DNA of 45,036 nt from Methylobacterium indicum (GCF_001043895.1 NZ_JTHF01000172.1:1-45036); one strand, 5' to 3'; shown: positions 1 to 8,418, numbered from the stretch's first letter. Notes: generated by a model from the sequence alone, not told the origin. Numbers and translations are program-made.

Positions 1-362
1 CGCCGCGAGGTCCCGCGGGAGGTCCCGCGAGAGGTCCCGGCGGTGTCGCAGGCCTCGGCGCGGCGCGAGGCCGGGCGGGACGCCGCGACGACACGGGCGG
101 CCCCCATTCCGCAGGGACGGGCCGCAGGCGCGGGTTCGGGCGTGGAGGAGGCCGCCTTCGGGAGCGGGGCGGCGGGTACCGGCCGGCTCGCGGGTGCCGC
201 GGTGCGGGCCGCCTCGCGCAGGAAGTCCTCGGCGGTCGCGGCCCGTCCCTGCGGAATGGGGGCCGCCCGTGTCGTCGCGGCGTCCCGCCCGGCCTCGCGC
301 CGCGCCGGGGCCTGCGACACCGCCGGGACCTCTCGCGGGACCTCCCGCGGGACCTCGCGGCG
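1..362. repeat. 125-bp near-perfect inverted repeat at the window edge
   Basis: Bases 1-125 are the reverse complement of 238-362 (position i pairs with 363-i). The only mismatch I find is 55 versus 308. The spacer 126-237 is 112 bp and unrelated. The left arm may continue outside the window. The repeat lies inside a coding sequence and is not codon-symmetric, so it is not explained by protein repeats. Confidence 0.9.
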
Positions 363-818
363 CGCGGGTGCCGGCACCGTGATCCGGAACAGGTAGGGGA
401 CCGTCGTCCCGTCGCCGAAGGTCACGTCGACCGACAGGGTGTCGAGGCCGGAGAAATCCGGGCGCGGCGTGTAGTAGAGGCTCATCGCGTCCTTCCTCAC
501 GGCCTCGCAGCCGTCGGCGCTGCGTGCCGAGCGGCCGTCGTCGCCGACGATCGAGCCGAGGATCCGGTTTTCCCGCCGCTGCTCCAGGCGACCGCCGCGC
601 GGGGGGGTGACGAGCTCGACCAGGGCGGCCTGCGAGCGGCAGCCCTGCGTCGCGAAGTAGTGGCTGAAGGCATCGAGGAAGGTCCGCTCGCCCGGGCGCG
701 CGGTCTTGTTCTGTGTCTCGGCGAGCGCCGGGAGCCCGGCCCCCGAGAGGCCGAGGGCGGCGAGCGCCGCCAACGCCGCGAGCGCGCGAGAGCGATGCGT
801 CCGGATGCGATGTTGCAT
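1..818 (-). CDS. Secreted Ig-like/proline-rich protein, C-terminal end beyond the window
   Basis: The frame is open from an ATG at 818 to the left edge, so the stop lies outside. A strong GGAGGT Shine-Dalgarno sits just upstream of the ATG. The N-terminus (MQHRIRTHRSRALAALAALA) is a basic then Ala/Leu-rich signal peptide with probable cleavage after PALA. Residues about 35-145 hold a beta-rich module with a motif like YTPRPDFSGLDTLSVDV, which resembles bacterial Ig/cadherin-like domains seen in secreted proteins. It contains Cys at SHYFATQGC and at ADGC. Then follows a low-complexity tail with three REVP repeats and many A/P/R residues. The tail crosses a 125-bp inverted repeat (positions 1-125 and 238-362), so the protein sequence left of about position 240 is suspect. 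It lies 47 bp after the neighbouring secreted-protein gene, on the same strand, and is probably the last known member of that operon. Function unknown. Confidence 0.7.
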   Translation of the reverse strand, partial: MQHRIRTHRSRALAALAALAALGLSGAGLPALAETQNKTARPGERTFLDAFSHYFATQGCRSQAALVELVTPPRGGRLEQRRENRILGSIVGDDGRSARSADGCEAVRKDAMSLYYTPRPDFSGLDTLSVDVTFGDGTTVPYLFRITVPAPARREVPREVPREVPAVSQAPARREAGRDAATTRAAPIPQGRAATAEDFLREAARTAAPASRPVPAAPLPKAASSTPEPAPAARPCGMGAARVVAASRPASRRAEACDTAGTSRGTSRGTSR

Positions 819-865
819 GGTGACCTCCGCCGATCGGAACGGGACGAGATTGCGCGAGCGGCCGC

Positions 866-2164
866 TCAGCCGGGGCTCGATCGCGTCAGGGCCGGACGGC
901 TGCCGTCGGTGCGAAAGCGCGCCGCGTAGGGCGTGTTGGCGCTCTGGGCGGTGCAGGTGATGACGACGGGACCGCCCATCGGGTTCGGCATCTCGCAGAC
1001 GCCCTTCGCCTTCACGAGGTGGCTGCGGCCGGCCTCCTCGTAGCGCAGCTGGTCGATCGGCTGGTGCAGGGTGCCGTTCTCGACCCAGCCCTTGGCCGAG
1101 GCCAGGAACATGAGGGTGCGGGCATCCCCCGTGCCGAAGCTGAACACGGCCTGGGCCGAGCCGGCGGTGGATTCGTTGCTCGCCGTCGGCGCGCAGGCCG
1201 CGCCCATATCCTCGCCGTCGATCACCAGCGCCTCGCACCGGCCCCGGAAGGTCAGCGTCAGCACCGTGCCGGGCGGGGGCGCCTCCGTCCCGGCGGCGTC
1301 GCGGGCGGCAGGCGGCGAGGCAGGCGGCGAGGCGGGCGGCGCCGCGACCCCGGCGCTCCGCTTCCAGTCGCCGCGCGACTGCCCCGCCTGCCAGACGCAG
1401 AACCGCGTCTGGGCATTCTCCCAGCACGGGCCGTTCCGGGTGGCCTGGCCAAGGGCGAAGATCGGCTCCATGTCGGCGTATTGCTCGTTCCAGAACACCC
1501 AGGCACGACCCGGCTCCTGCCCCTTGCGGTCGAGCCGCGCGAGGATGTCGGGCTTGCCGCTCGCCCGCGCCCGCACCACGAACCCGCCCTGGCCGCCATC
1601 CGGGACGAACATGCAGAACCCGTCGAGGCGGACCTTGCCCTCGACCTCGAGGTAGCAATCGGCCGGGCGCAGGCCGGCCGGCTGCGGCGCGGCGGGCTGC
1701 GGCGCAGCCGCCGGGCCGGTGAAGCCGGGGCGGCCCTCGCCGATCTTCCAGGCGCAGGCCCGGATCCGCTCGCCGCGCCAGCAGGCGCCCTGGGAGGTGA
1801 CGACGTCGGAGGGCCCGTTCTCCGGGTCGCCGCCCGGAGACTGGTTCCAGGTCGCCATGCCGCCGCCGGGCCCCGACACCGTGACGACGGCCCCGTAGCG
1901 CGCGGATGCGACGCTGGGGCTGCCGAGGCGGAAGCCCCCTGCCCCGTAGCGCACCGGGTCGGTGATGAACTCGCAGAGGCCGTCGGCCAGAACCTTGCCG
2001 TCGGCCTCGACGTAGCAGTCGACCTTGCGGCTCTTCGTCGGCGTCTGCGCCTGCGCGGCTGGCGGCGCCAGGAGCCCGGAGAGGAAAACGGAGAGCAGGG
2101 CGCCCGCGAGAAGGCCGAGGCGGCGCCGGGTCCGCACCCGGCCGGATCGAGGATCGAGAACCAC
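866..2164 (-). CDS. Secreted cysteine-rich protein with a duplicated domain
   Basis: 432 aa starting at GTG 2164. The preceding stop codon is only 9 bp away and an AGGAG lies in the gap. A signal peptide is clear (RRRLGLLAGALLSVFLSGLL, cleavage near AQA). The mature protein has two copies of one roughly 95-residue domain, at about 48-145 and 165-265. Each begins with (V/A)DCY(V/L)E(A/V)(D/E)GKV and a second Cys in a LC/FC-x-F context. Each carries a WN in the middle and ends with a CW...(R)xC(A/V)W pattern, giving four regularly spaced Cys per copy and therefore probably disulfides. A Pro/Ala linker leads to a third, different domain (about 300-420) with further Cys pairs (GRCEAL...GAACAP, KGVCEMP...VITCTA). 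No enzyme motif is visible. Its place in the run of envelope proteins suggests a periplasmic or surface role. I do not recognise the family. Confidence 0.8.
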   Translation of the reverse strand: MVLDPRSGRVRTRRRLGLLAGALLSVFLSGLLAPPAAQAQTPTKSRKVDCYVEADGKVLADGLCEFITDPVRYGAGGFRLGSPSVASARYGAVVTVSGPGGGMATWNQSPGGDPENGPSDVVTSQGACWRGERIRACAWKIGEGRPGFTGPAAAPQPAAPQPAGLRPADCYLEVEGKVRLDGFCMFVPDGGQGGFVVRARASGKPDILARLDRKGQEPGRAWVFWNEQYADMEPIFALGQATRNGPCWENAQTRFCVWQAGQSRGDWKRSAGVAAPPASPPASPPAARDAAGTEAPPPGTVLTLTFRGRCEALVIDGEDMGAACAPTASNESTAGSAQAVFSFGTGDARTLMFLASAKGWVENGTLHQPIDQLRYEEAGRSHLVKAKGVCEMPNPMGGPVVITCTAQSANTPYAARFRTDGSRPALTRSSPG

Positions 2165-2173
2165 TCCGGTCTC

Positions 2174-3601
2174 CTATGGGTTGCCGAGGAGGTCGCCGGC
2201 CGCCTGGAGGGTGCGGTCGTTGCGCTGGTCGACGATGCGGCCGCGATAGAGCTTGCGGGCGGCCAGGCGCTGCTGCAGGGCGGCCCAGTAGCCGGCGCCC
2301 CACTTGTCGTTCTCCAGGTTCGGCAGGATGTCCTTGGCCTTGAGCTCGAGGGCGCGGACGGTCATGTCCGCCGCCTTATCGGGGTCGCGCGGGAGGTCGG
2401 CGCCGCCGATGTCGTACAGGAAGGCTGCCGAGACCGCGGCCGGTCCGAACTCCTTGTCCCGGGCGAGGCGCTCCAGGTACCGGCTGGCCAGGCGCCCGTC
2501 GGGGGCGACCTGTCCCCGCTCCTTGTTCGTCGGCGAGACGAGCATCGCGTAGAGGTACTGGGCGACCGCGAACCCCTTCTCGGCGAAGTCGCGCAGCGTC
2601 GCGGCGTCGGCGGCGTTCGCGGGCGCGCTCTTGTACAGGGCCGTCAGCGCATCGACGCTCGGGGCGGGCTCCGAGGCGGGCGGCGCCGGGTTCTTGCCCT
2701 CGCCCCCGGCGGCTCCGCCCGGGGGAGCCGCGCCGCCCGCCGGGGCGCTGCCGCCCGCCGGGGCGGCCTTGCCGGAGAGGGCCCGCACCGCCGCGATCGT
2801 CTGCGGCGAGGCCGTGCCGTCGATCGGCCCGGCATAGAAGCCGCGGCGCGTCAGGTTGCGCTGGATCGCCGAGACGAGATCGGGCGGCCGGCGGCCGAGC
2901 CCGTCGGTGAGGTCGGTCGCGGCCGTCCGCACCCCGGCCGCCACCGTCTCCATGTAGATGTCGGCGGCCTTCTGGGGATCGCGCGGGACGCCGCTCTCGG
3001 GCGTGACGTAGCAGCCGGCGAGCCGGTAGAAGGCCGGCCAGAACCCGGCGTAGCCGGCCCGGGCCACGGCCGGGTTGGCCTGGAGCGCGAGCCCGTAGCG
3101 GCAGCCGCGCTTCGCGTCGTAACGCCCGTGGGCCGGGTCGAGCAGCAATTCGGTCATGCCGCGCTGGGCGCCGGGATAGCCGAGATCCGCCGTCCGCTGG
3201 TAGTAGCCCAGCGCCTTGTCGACGTCGGGCTTGACCGGGCTCTTGGGGTAGACCGGTGCCATGTCGGGATCGTGGAGCACGCCCATGAAGGAGCGGGCGG
3301 AGATCTGTCCCGCCTCGGCCGCCGTCTTCAGCTTGTCGAACGCCGCCTTGTCGCCGTCCTTCCCGGCCTTCTCGAGGAGATCGGCGTAGAGCTTCTCGCT
3401 CTCCTTGCTGTCGGCCGGCTTGCCCCATTCGGCGCCGGTCCCCACCAGGGCGAGCGCGAGGCCGGCCATCAGCGCCACCGCGGCCTGCGGCAGGACGAGC
3501 CAGGCGAGGCGATAGCGCGCCTGCCCGTACCACAGCGCCGCGTGGGCGCCGAGCCGGTCGACGCCGCTCACGGCGACGGCTCTGGCTGAGGCTTGGGTCA
3601 T
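2174..3601 (-). CDS. Membrane-anchored Sel1-like / PG-binding-like protein (paralog 1)
   Basis: 475 aa. The ATG at 3601 overlaps the upstream stop in an ATGA arrangement, which fixes the start and suggests translational coupling. One transmembrane segment (about 33-54) follows a short basic N-terminus containing WYGQARYRLAWLVLPQA, so the bulk should be periplasmic. Residues 65-240 and 315-425 are alpha-helical Sel1-like repeats (for example PDVDKALGYYQRTADLGYPGAQ). Residues 242-276 (IQRNLTRRGFYAGPIDGTAS) look like a PG_binding_1 fold, and the C-terminal 436-475 is a degenerate second copy (LQQRLAARKLYRGRIVDQRN). A low-complexity Pro/Gly/Ala linker (277-315) separates the halves. A conserved Cys pair (GCRYG, GCYVTPESGV) is shared with both downstream-in-sequence paralogs. 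It probably scaffolds an envelope complex with the AAA+ ATPases of the same operon. That role is inference. Confidence 0.85.
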   Translation of the reverse strand: MTQASARAVAVSGVDRLGAHAALWYGQARYRLAWLVLPQAAVALMAGLALALVGTGAEWGKPADSKESEKLYADLLEKAGKDGDKAAFDKLKTAAEAGQISARSFMGVLHDPDMAPVYPKSPVKPDVDKALGYYQRTADLGYPGAQRGMTELLLDPAHGRYDAKRGCRYGLALQANPAVARAGYAGFWPAFYRLAGCYVTPESGVPRDPQKAADIYMETVAAGVRTAATDLTDGLGRRPPDLVSAIQRNLTRRGFYAGPIDGTASPQTIAAVRALSGKAAPAGGSAPAGGAAPPGGAAGGEGKNPAPPASEPAPSVDALTALYKSAPANAADAATLRDFAEKGFAVAQYLYAMLVSPTNKERGQVAPDGRLASRYLERLARDKEFGPAAVSAAFLYDIGGADLPRDPDKAADMTVRALELKAKDILPNLENDKWGAGYWAALQQRLAARKLYRGRIVDQRNDRTLQAAGDLLGNP

Positions 3602-4971
3602 GACTTGGCTTTCATGTAGGCGAGCAGGGCCGTGACGACGCTGGAATTGCGCTTGTCCTCGACCGGCAGGGTGTAGAAGCCGCGGGCCGTCAGCTCGGCC
3701 TGGATCGCCCCCCAGAACGGGCCGCTGAAATTGCCCGCCTCGGGATAGAGCAGCCAGAACGTGGTCTGGCTGTCCTTGAGGTCGATCGCCCGCATGGCGA
3801 GCGCGGCGGCCTTCTTGGGATCCTTGGCGACGTTGCCCCAGCCTGCATCGTAGATCGCCGCGGCCTCGCCCGCCGCCCTGCCATGTCCGGCCGCCGCCGC
3901 CCGCTCGTAGTAGGAGACGGCGAGCCGCGCATCCGGCGCGAAGGTCTGTCCCTTGTTCAGGACCGGGTTGAAGAGCTGCCCGTAGGCCGCGAGCGCGTCG
4001 ACGTCGCCGGCATCGGCCCGGCCCTTGAGGCGCGACCGCGCCGCGGCGTCGGACCAGGCCGCCCGGATCAGCGCGGTCATCTCCGGGGTGGGCTCGTTCG
4101 CCTCGGCCTTGCGCGGCTCGGGCCGCGGGGTCGCCACCGTGTTGGCGATCCCCGCCGAGACCTGGAGGGCGGTCACGAGGGCGGGGTTCGCCTTGCCGTC
4201 CACCGGGCCGATGTAGCGCCCGGTCTTGGCGTAGTGCCGCTGCAGGCCGGTGATCAGGGCCGGGTCCTGCAGGCCGAGATTGCTGATGAAGGCGGTCATC
4301 GTCGGGGCGTGCTTGCGCCACAGCACGCCGGTGACGAGCTCGCCGGCCCGGACCGGATCCTGCGTCAGGCCGCTCTCGGGCCGGACGTAGCAATGGGCGA
4401 GCTTGACCGCGAGCGCCTCCTCGCCGGTGATCGTCTTGTCCAGGGTCTCGGGGGCGTCGATCCAGGCCTGGGCGAGGCGGCAGCCGCGCCGGAGGTCGCC
4501 GTTCGGGTTGCCCGGGTCGAGGAGCACGTCGGCGAGCCGGGTCATCGCCAGGAGGTCGCCCGCGGCGGCCCCGGGCCCGTAGAGCGCGGCGGCGCGGGAA
4601 AAATCGTTGGGCGTGGTCTTCTTCGGGAGAAGCCCGGCGACCAGGGGATCGTAGAGCGTGCCGAGCCGGGTCGAAGCGTCGATCTGGCCGCTCGTCGCGA
4701 GCGCGGTCAACGCGTCGAGGGCCTTGCGGTCGCCCTGCTTGCCGGCCCGGTCGCGCAGGGCCGAGAACTCGGCGATCCGCGCCTTCGAGGCGGTGGCCGG
4801 CTGCCCCCATTCGCCGCCCGCGGCGATAGCCAGGCACAGGCCCGCCACCGCCACGGTCGCGGCCTGCGGCAGGGCGAACCAGGCCGCCCGGTAGCCGGGC
4901 TCGCCGTACCAGAGCCGGCCATGCGCCCGCAGGAGCGCGTGGCCCCGCCCCGTCATTCCCCGCTCAATCAT
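3598..4971 (-). CDS. Membrane-anchored Sel1-like / PG-binding-like protein (paralog 2)
   Basis: 457 aa from ATG 4971; a second in-frame ATG at 4956 is possible. The start overlaps the upstream gene's stop by 8 bp, and its own stop overlaps the next start. The layout matches its two neighbours: N-terminal HGRLWYGEPGYRAAWFALPQ leading into one membrane helix (about 29-51), Sel1-like helical repeats, and a PG_binding_1-like segment near 240-275 (LQRHYAKTGRYIGPVDGKAN). A second helical block follows (for example PDARLAVSYYERAAAAGHG), then a terminal degenerate PG-binding-like module (IQAELTARGFYTLPVEDKRN). The conserved Cys pair is present (RRGCRLA, AHCYVRPESGL). It is a tandem paralog that has diverged in sequence but kept its architecture. 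Cell location is inferred as inner-membrane anchored with a periplasmic body. Precise function unknown. Confidence 0.85.
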   Translation of the reverse strand: MIERGMTGRGHALLRAHGRLWYGEPGYRAAWFALPQAATVAVAGLCLAIAAGGEWGQPATASKARIAEFSALRDRAGKQGDRKALDALTALATSGQIDASTRLGTLYDPLVAGLLPKKTTPNDFSRAAALYGPGAAAGDLLAMTRLADVLLDPGNPNGDLRRGCRLAQAWIDAPETLDKTITGEEALAVKLAHCYVRPESGLTQDPVRAGELVTGVLWRKHAPTMTAFISNLGLQDPALITGLQRHYAKTGRYIGPVDGKANPALVTALQVSAGIANTVATPRPEPRKAEANEPTPEMTALIRAAWSDAAARSRLKGRADAGDVDALAAYGQLFNPVLNKGQTFAPDARLAVSYYERAAAAGHGRAAGEAAAIYDAGWGNVAKDPKKAAALAMRAIDLKDSQTTFWLLYPEAGNFSGPFWGAIQAELTARGFYTLPVEDKRNSSVVTALLAYMKAKS

Positions 4972-6400
4972 GGCGCTGCCCTCCCGGGCGGGCGCCCGCC
5001 GCTGCGCCTTGTTGAGCGCGGAGGAACTGCCGTATCGCCAGGACGAGGGCGTCGTTGCGCCGGTCCTCGATCGGGTTGGCGTAGAAGCCGCGCTCCTTGA
5101 GTTCGCGCTGGACGCTGCCCCAGAAGGCCGGGCTCCAGCCGGCGCTCATGTCGGGATCGGTGAGCAGGTTCCCGAGCCAGGGATCGGCGGCGATCGCGCG
5201 GATCGCCAGGGCGGCGGCCTTGGCCGGGTCCCTGGCGAGGTTGCCGGGGCCCTTGTCGTAGAGGCTGGCGACCTCGATCCCGGTCCCGGGCGATCCGGAC
5301 GCGGCGGCCCGCTCCATGAGCTGCGCCGCCCGGCGGGCATCGGGGGCGAAGAACTCGCCCCTGTTGTAGACCGGGCTGTAGAGGCCGCCGAGATCAGCCA
5401 TCGCCTTGGCGTCGCCCCGGTCCGCCATGGCCTGGAGCCGCGCCCGGGCGCCGGCATCGCGCCGCGCCGCCTCGACGAGGCTCCGGAACGCCTGCTCCGC
5501 GTCCGTCTGCGTCGCCGGAATCGATCGCGGCTGCGGCGGGAACGGGCGCAGCTCCGCCTCCCGCTCCAGGGCCAGCACCGTCTCGCCGGAAGCCCGCCCG
5601 TCGATCGGGCCCGTATAGCCGTTGGGCCTGCGCGCCGCGAGTTCCCGCTGCATCCCGCGGATCAGCTCGGGCTTCTGCAGGCCGAGGCCGTAGATGTACT
5701 GGCGGATCGACCGGTCGTACTTGAGCCGCAGCGTGTCGACCACGAGGGCGCCGGCCCGGTCGGGATCCTGCGCGACGCCGCTCTGCGGATCGACGAGGCA
5801 GCGGGCGATTTTCTCGGCCAGGCGCTCCTCGCCGCGCAGCATGTCGCGGTTCACCCGCGGGTGGTCGAGCCAGGTCAGCCCGAGGCGGCAGCCCTGCCGG
5901 CGCTCGCGCTCGCCCGCCCCGTCCTCCATCAGGAGGTCGGCGAGGCGCGCGATCGCCACGATGTCGCCGGAGGCGGCGCCGGGGCGGTAGAGCGCGGCCG
6001 CCCGCCCGCCATCCCGCGGCGCCGGGCTGCGCGGCGTGGCCTTGGCGGCGAGGGGGTCGACCAGGCTCGCCAGCCGGGTCGCGGCGTCGATCTCCCCCGC
6101 CTTGGCGGCGGCCGTCAGCTCCTTCAGGGCGGCGACGTCGCCCTCCCGCCCGGCGCGCTGGCGCAGCGCCTCCAGGGCGGCGACGCGCTGCGGCGAGCCG
6201 GTGGCCGGCCGGCCCCACTCGCCCCGGCTGGCGACGGCCAGGAGCAGGCCGGCCGCCACCACGGCGCCGGCCTGCGGCAGGGCGAGCCAGGCCAGCCGGT
6301 AGCCGGCCTCGCCGTACCAGAGCCGGCCATGCGCGGCGGCGAGCGACCGCCTGCGTCGCGACCCCGTCCGGTCCGACATTCGATCCGAGATTCCACCCAT
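4964..6400 (-). CDS. Membrane-anchored Sel1-like / PG-binding-like protein (paralog 3)
   Basis: 478 aa if started at ATG 6400, which is 5 bp after the ATPase stop. An internal ATG at 6379 (MSDRTGSRRRR) is an equally reasonable start because neither has a strong Shine-Dalgarno. The motif HGRLWYGEAGYRLAWLALPQ precedes a single membrane helix. The periplasmic part has Sel1-like repeats, a mid-protein PG-binding-like module (RRPNGYTGPIDGRAS), a second repeat block (PDARRAAQLMERAAASGSPG) and a C-terminal module (VQRELKERGFYANPIEDRRN). The Cys pair is conserved (RQGCRLG, ARCLVDPQSGV). It is the first of the three paralogs to be transcribed and lies directly behind the double AAA+ ATPase. That position argues that the ATPases and these envelope proteins work together. 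No catalytic motif is seen. Confidence 0.85.
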   Translation of the reverse strand: MGGISDRMSDRTGSRRRRSLAAAHGRLWYGEAGYRLAWLALPQAGAVVAAGLLLAVASRGEWGRPATGSPQRVAALEALRQRAGREGDVAALKELTAAAKAGEIDAATRLASLVDPLAAKATPRSPAPRDGGRAAALYRPGAASGDIVAIARLADLLMEDGAGERERRQGCRLGLTWLDHPRVNRDMLRGEERLAEKIARCLVDPQSGVAQDPDRAGALVVDTLRLKYDRSIRQYIYGLGLQKPELIRGMQRELAARRPNGYTGPIDGRASGETVLALEREAELRPFPPQPRSIPATQTDAEQAFRSLVEAARRDAGARARLQAMADRGDAKAMADLGGLYSPVYNRGEFFAPDARRAAQLMERAAASGSPGTGIEVASLYDKGPGNLARDPAKAAALAIRAIAADPWLGNLLTDPDMSAGWSPAFWGSVQRELKERGFYANPIEDRRNDALVLAIRQFLRAQQGAAAGARPGGQRHD

Positions 6401-6405
6401 GTGTG

Positions 6406-8328
6406 TCAGGCCGCGGCACCGAGGGCGCGCTCGACGTCGGCGAGCTCGAACTGGCCGTGATCGCCGAGCGGATCGGCGGCGAGCCGCAGGGCCTGGGCCT
6501 CGCGCAACCGTTCGAGCAGGGTCCGCATCTCGCGGGCATTGGCCCAGTCGCGGCGGCGGGCGCGGGCCTCGATCCACGGCATCAGCAGCGTCTCGAAGCG
6601 CGGCGGCAGCCGGAAGGACTGGCGCGACGCCATCAGGCGCAGGATCTCGACGAGGTCGTAGGGGTCGTAGGGAGGGAATTCGACGGTCCGGGTGAAGCGG
6701 CCGGCGAGCCCCGGATTGGTGTCGATGAACCGGGCCATGTCGTCGGTATAGCCGGCGACGATCACGACGATCCGGTCGCGGTTGTCCTCCATGAACTTCA
6801 GCAGCGTGTCGATCGCCTCCTTGCCGAAGTCGTTGGCCCCGCCCGAGGCCAGCGTGTAGGCCTCGTCGATGAACAGGATGCCGTCGAGCGCCTCCCTGCA
6901 GCGCTCGAGCGTCCGCGCCGCGGTCTGGCCGACATAGCCCGCCACCAGCCCGGCCCGGTCGACCTCGACGACGTGGCCCTTGCGCAGCACCCCGAGGGTC
7001 CGGAAGATGTCGCCCATGATCCGGGCGACCTCGGTCTTGCCGACGCCGGGGGGGCCGGTGAACACCATGTGCTGGCTCACCGCGCCGACCTCGACGCCCT
7101 CGGCGCGCCGCTTGGCGTCGACCATCACGCGCGCCACCACGGTCTTCACCTGCTGCTTGACCGGGGCGAGGCCGATCATCGTGTCGAGGCGGGCGATGAC
7201 CGCGCGGGCCTCGTCGAGGTCGATGGCGCCGCCGGTCGGCCGGCCGAGCGCCGCGGCGATGTCGGAGGGCTCGAGCCGGCCGAGATCGCCGCCCGGCTGC
7301 GCGGCGAGCCGCAGGGCTTGCGCCTGGCGGGCCTTCTCCAGGACGGTGCGCATCTCGCGGGCATTGGCCCAGTCCTCGGCGCGGGAGCGGGCGGCGACGT
7401 AAGAGGCCAGATCGCGCTCGAACCCGTCGGGCAGGACGAATCCCTGGGCCTTCGCCATCCGGCGGAGGATCTCGGCGAGGTCCGGGGCGCCGTAGCTCGG
7501 GAACTCGATCGTCTTGGTGAAGCGGCTGGCGAGCCCCGGATTGGTGTCGACGAACCGCCGCATGTCGTTGGTGTAGCCGGCGACGATCACGATGATCCGG
7601 TCGCGGTTGTCCTCCATGAACTTCAGCAGCGTGTCGATCGCCTCCTTGCCGAAGTCGCTGCCCCCGCCCGAGGCCAGCGTGTAGGCCTCGTCGATGAACA
7701 GGATGCCGTCGAGCGCCTCGCGGCAGCGCTCCAGGGTCTTGATCGCGGTCTGCCCGGCATAGCCCGCGACCAGCCCGGCCCGGTCGACCTCGACGACATG
7801 ACCCTTGCGCAACACCCGCAACGCCTTGAACACGCTGCCGAGGATGCGGGCGACCTCGGTCTTGCCGACGCCGGGCGGCCCGGTGAACACCATGTGCTGG
7901 CTCATCGCGGCGACCGGCAGGTTCTGGGCGCGGCGCTGCTGCTCGACCTGCATCCGGGCGATGACGCCCTTCACCTCGAGCTTGACGGGTTCGAGGCCGA
8001 CCATGCCCTCGAGCGTCGCCAGCGCGGTGGCGAGCGTGTCGCGCTTCTCCGCGGTGGCGCCGTCGTCCTCGAAGCGGATCGGCCGGATCCGGCGGGCGGC
8101 GCGGGCCTCGGCCATGGCGCGCCGCATCCCCTCGATCCGCGCCGGGATGTAGCTCGCCGCAAGGAAGCCCAGGACCAGGCCGCCGAGGATCAGGCCGTGG
8201 CGCAGGCTCGCCCCGGGCGAGGCGGCAAGCCCGCCGAGGAGGTCCGGCCGCAGGGCGAGGAGCCCGCCCGTCGCGCCCAGCACGATGACGAGGAAGATGG
8301 CCGCGGGATGCTTGTCGAGGCGTTCCAT
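6406..8328 (-). CDS. Membrane-anchored tandem AAA+ ATPase, CbxX/SpoVK type (two AAA domains)
   Basis: 640 aa from ATG 8328. An upstream extension to 8385 is open but lacks the hydrophobic start. Two membrane helices (about 9-27 and 43-60) put both ATPase domains in the cytoplasm. Domain 1 has Walker A GPPGVGKTE at about 150-158, the loop VDRAGLVAGYAGQT, Walker B GILFIDEAYTL, sensor 1 IVIVAGYTNDM and the arginine-finger region NPGLASRF. Domain 2 repeats all of these, with Walker A at about 424-432. These are the signatures of the CbxX/CfqX family (Rubisco activase CbbX, SpoVK, the AAA part of EccA). No Rubisco or Calvin gene is nearby, so Rubisco activation is unlikely. All nucleotide-binding residues look intact in both halves. 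Fusion of two CbxX-type domains in one membrane protein is unusual. It probably remodels a protein partner, perhaps encoded in the same operon. Confidence 0.9.
   Translation of the reverse strand: MERLDKHPAAIFLVIVLGATGGLLALRPDLLGGLAASPGASLRHGLILGGLVLGFLAASYIPARIEGMRRAMAEARAARRIRPIRFEDDGATAEKRDTLATALATLEGMVGLEPVKLEVKGVIARMQVEQQRRAQNLPVAAMSQHMVFTGPPGVGKTEVARILGSVFKALRVLRKGHVVEVDRAGLVAGYAGQTAIKTLERCREALDGILFIDEAYTLASGGGSDFGKEAIDTLLKFMEDNRDRIIVIVAGYTNDMRRFVDTNPGLASRFTKTIEFPSYGAPDLAEILRRMAKAQGFVLPDGFERDLASYVAARSRAEDWANAREMRTVLEKARQAQALRLAAQPGGDLGRLEPSDIAAALGRPTGGAIDLDEARAVIARLDTMIGLAPVKQQVKTVVARVMVDAKRRAEGVEVGAVSQHMVFTGPPGVGKTEVARIMGDIFRTLGVLRKGHVVEVDRAGLVAGYVGQTAARTLERCREALDGILFIDEAYTLASGGANDFGKEAIDTLLKFMEDNRDRIVVIVAGYTDDMARFIDTNPGLAGRFTRTVEFPPYDPYDLVEILRLMASRQSFRLPPRFETLLMPWIEARARRRDWANAREMRTLLERLREAQALRLAADPLGDHGQFELADVERALGAAA
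6770..6832. repeat. 63-bp exact repeat, copy 1 (AAA domain 2 of the double ATPase)
   Basis: Identical to 7595-7657 and 8780-8842. It encodes the helix after Walker B and the start of sensor 1. Identity includes third codon positions. Confidence 0.9.
7595..7657. repeat. 63-bp exact repeat, copy 2 (AAA domain 1 of the double ATPase)
   Basis: Identical to the copies at 6770-6832 and 8780-8842. Identity with the 8780 copy extends leftward to about 7560, roughly 98 bp in all. Confidence 0.9.
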
Positions 8329-8418
8329 GGGGATCACGGACCTTCGAAGGGAGCGGGCCGGATGCCCGCGCGGCTCCGCCCTCACGGGGCGGCGCGCGGA
8401 TGCCGGCCGGTCGGAGTG

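Noticed and set aside
1019..3589. Very long plus-strand open frame opposite the secreted and Sel1 genes
   Set aside because: It is a GC-rich shadow. Its translation is Arg/Gly/Ala-rich without motifs, while the minus strand gives signal peptides, repeats and coupled starts.
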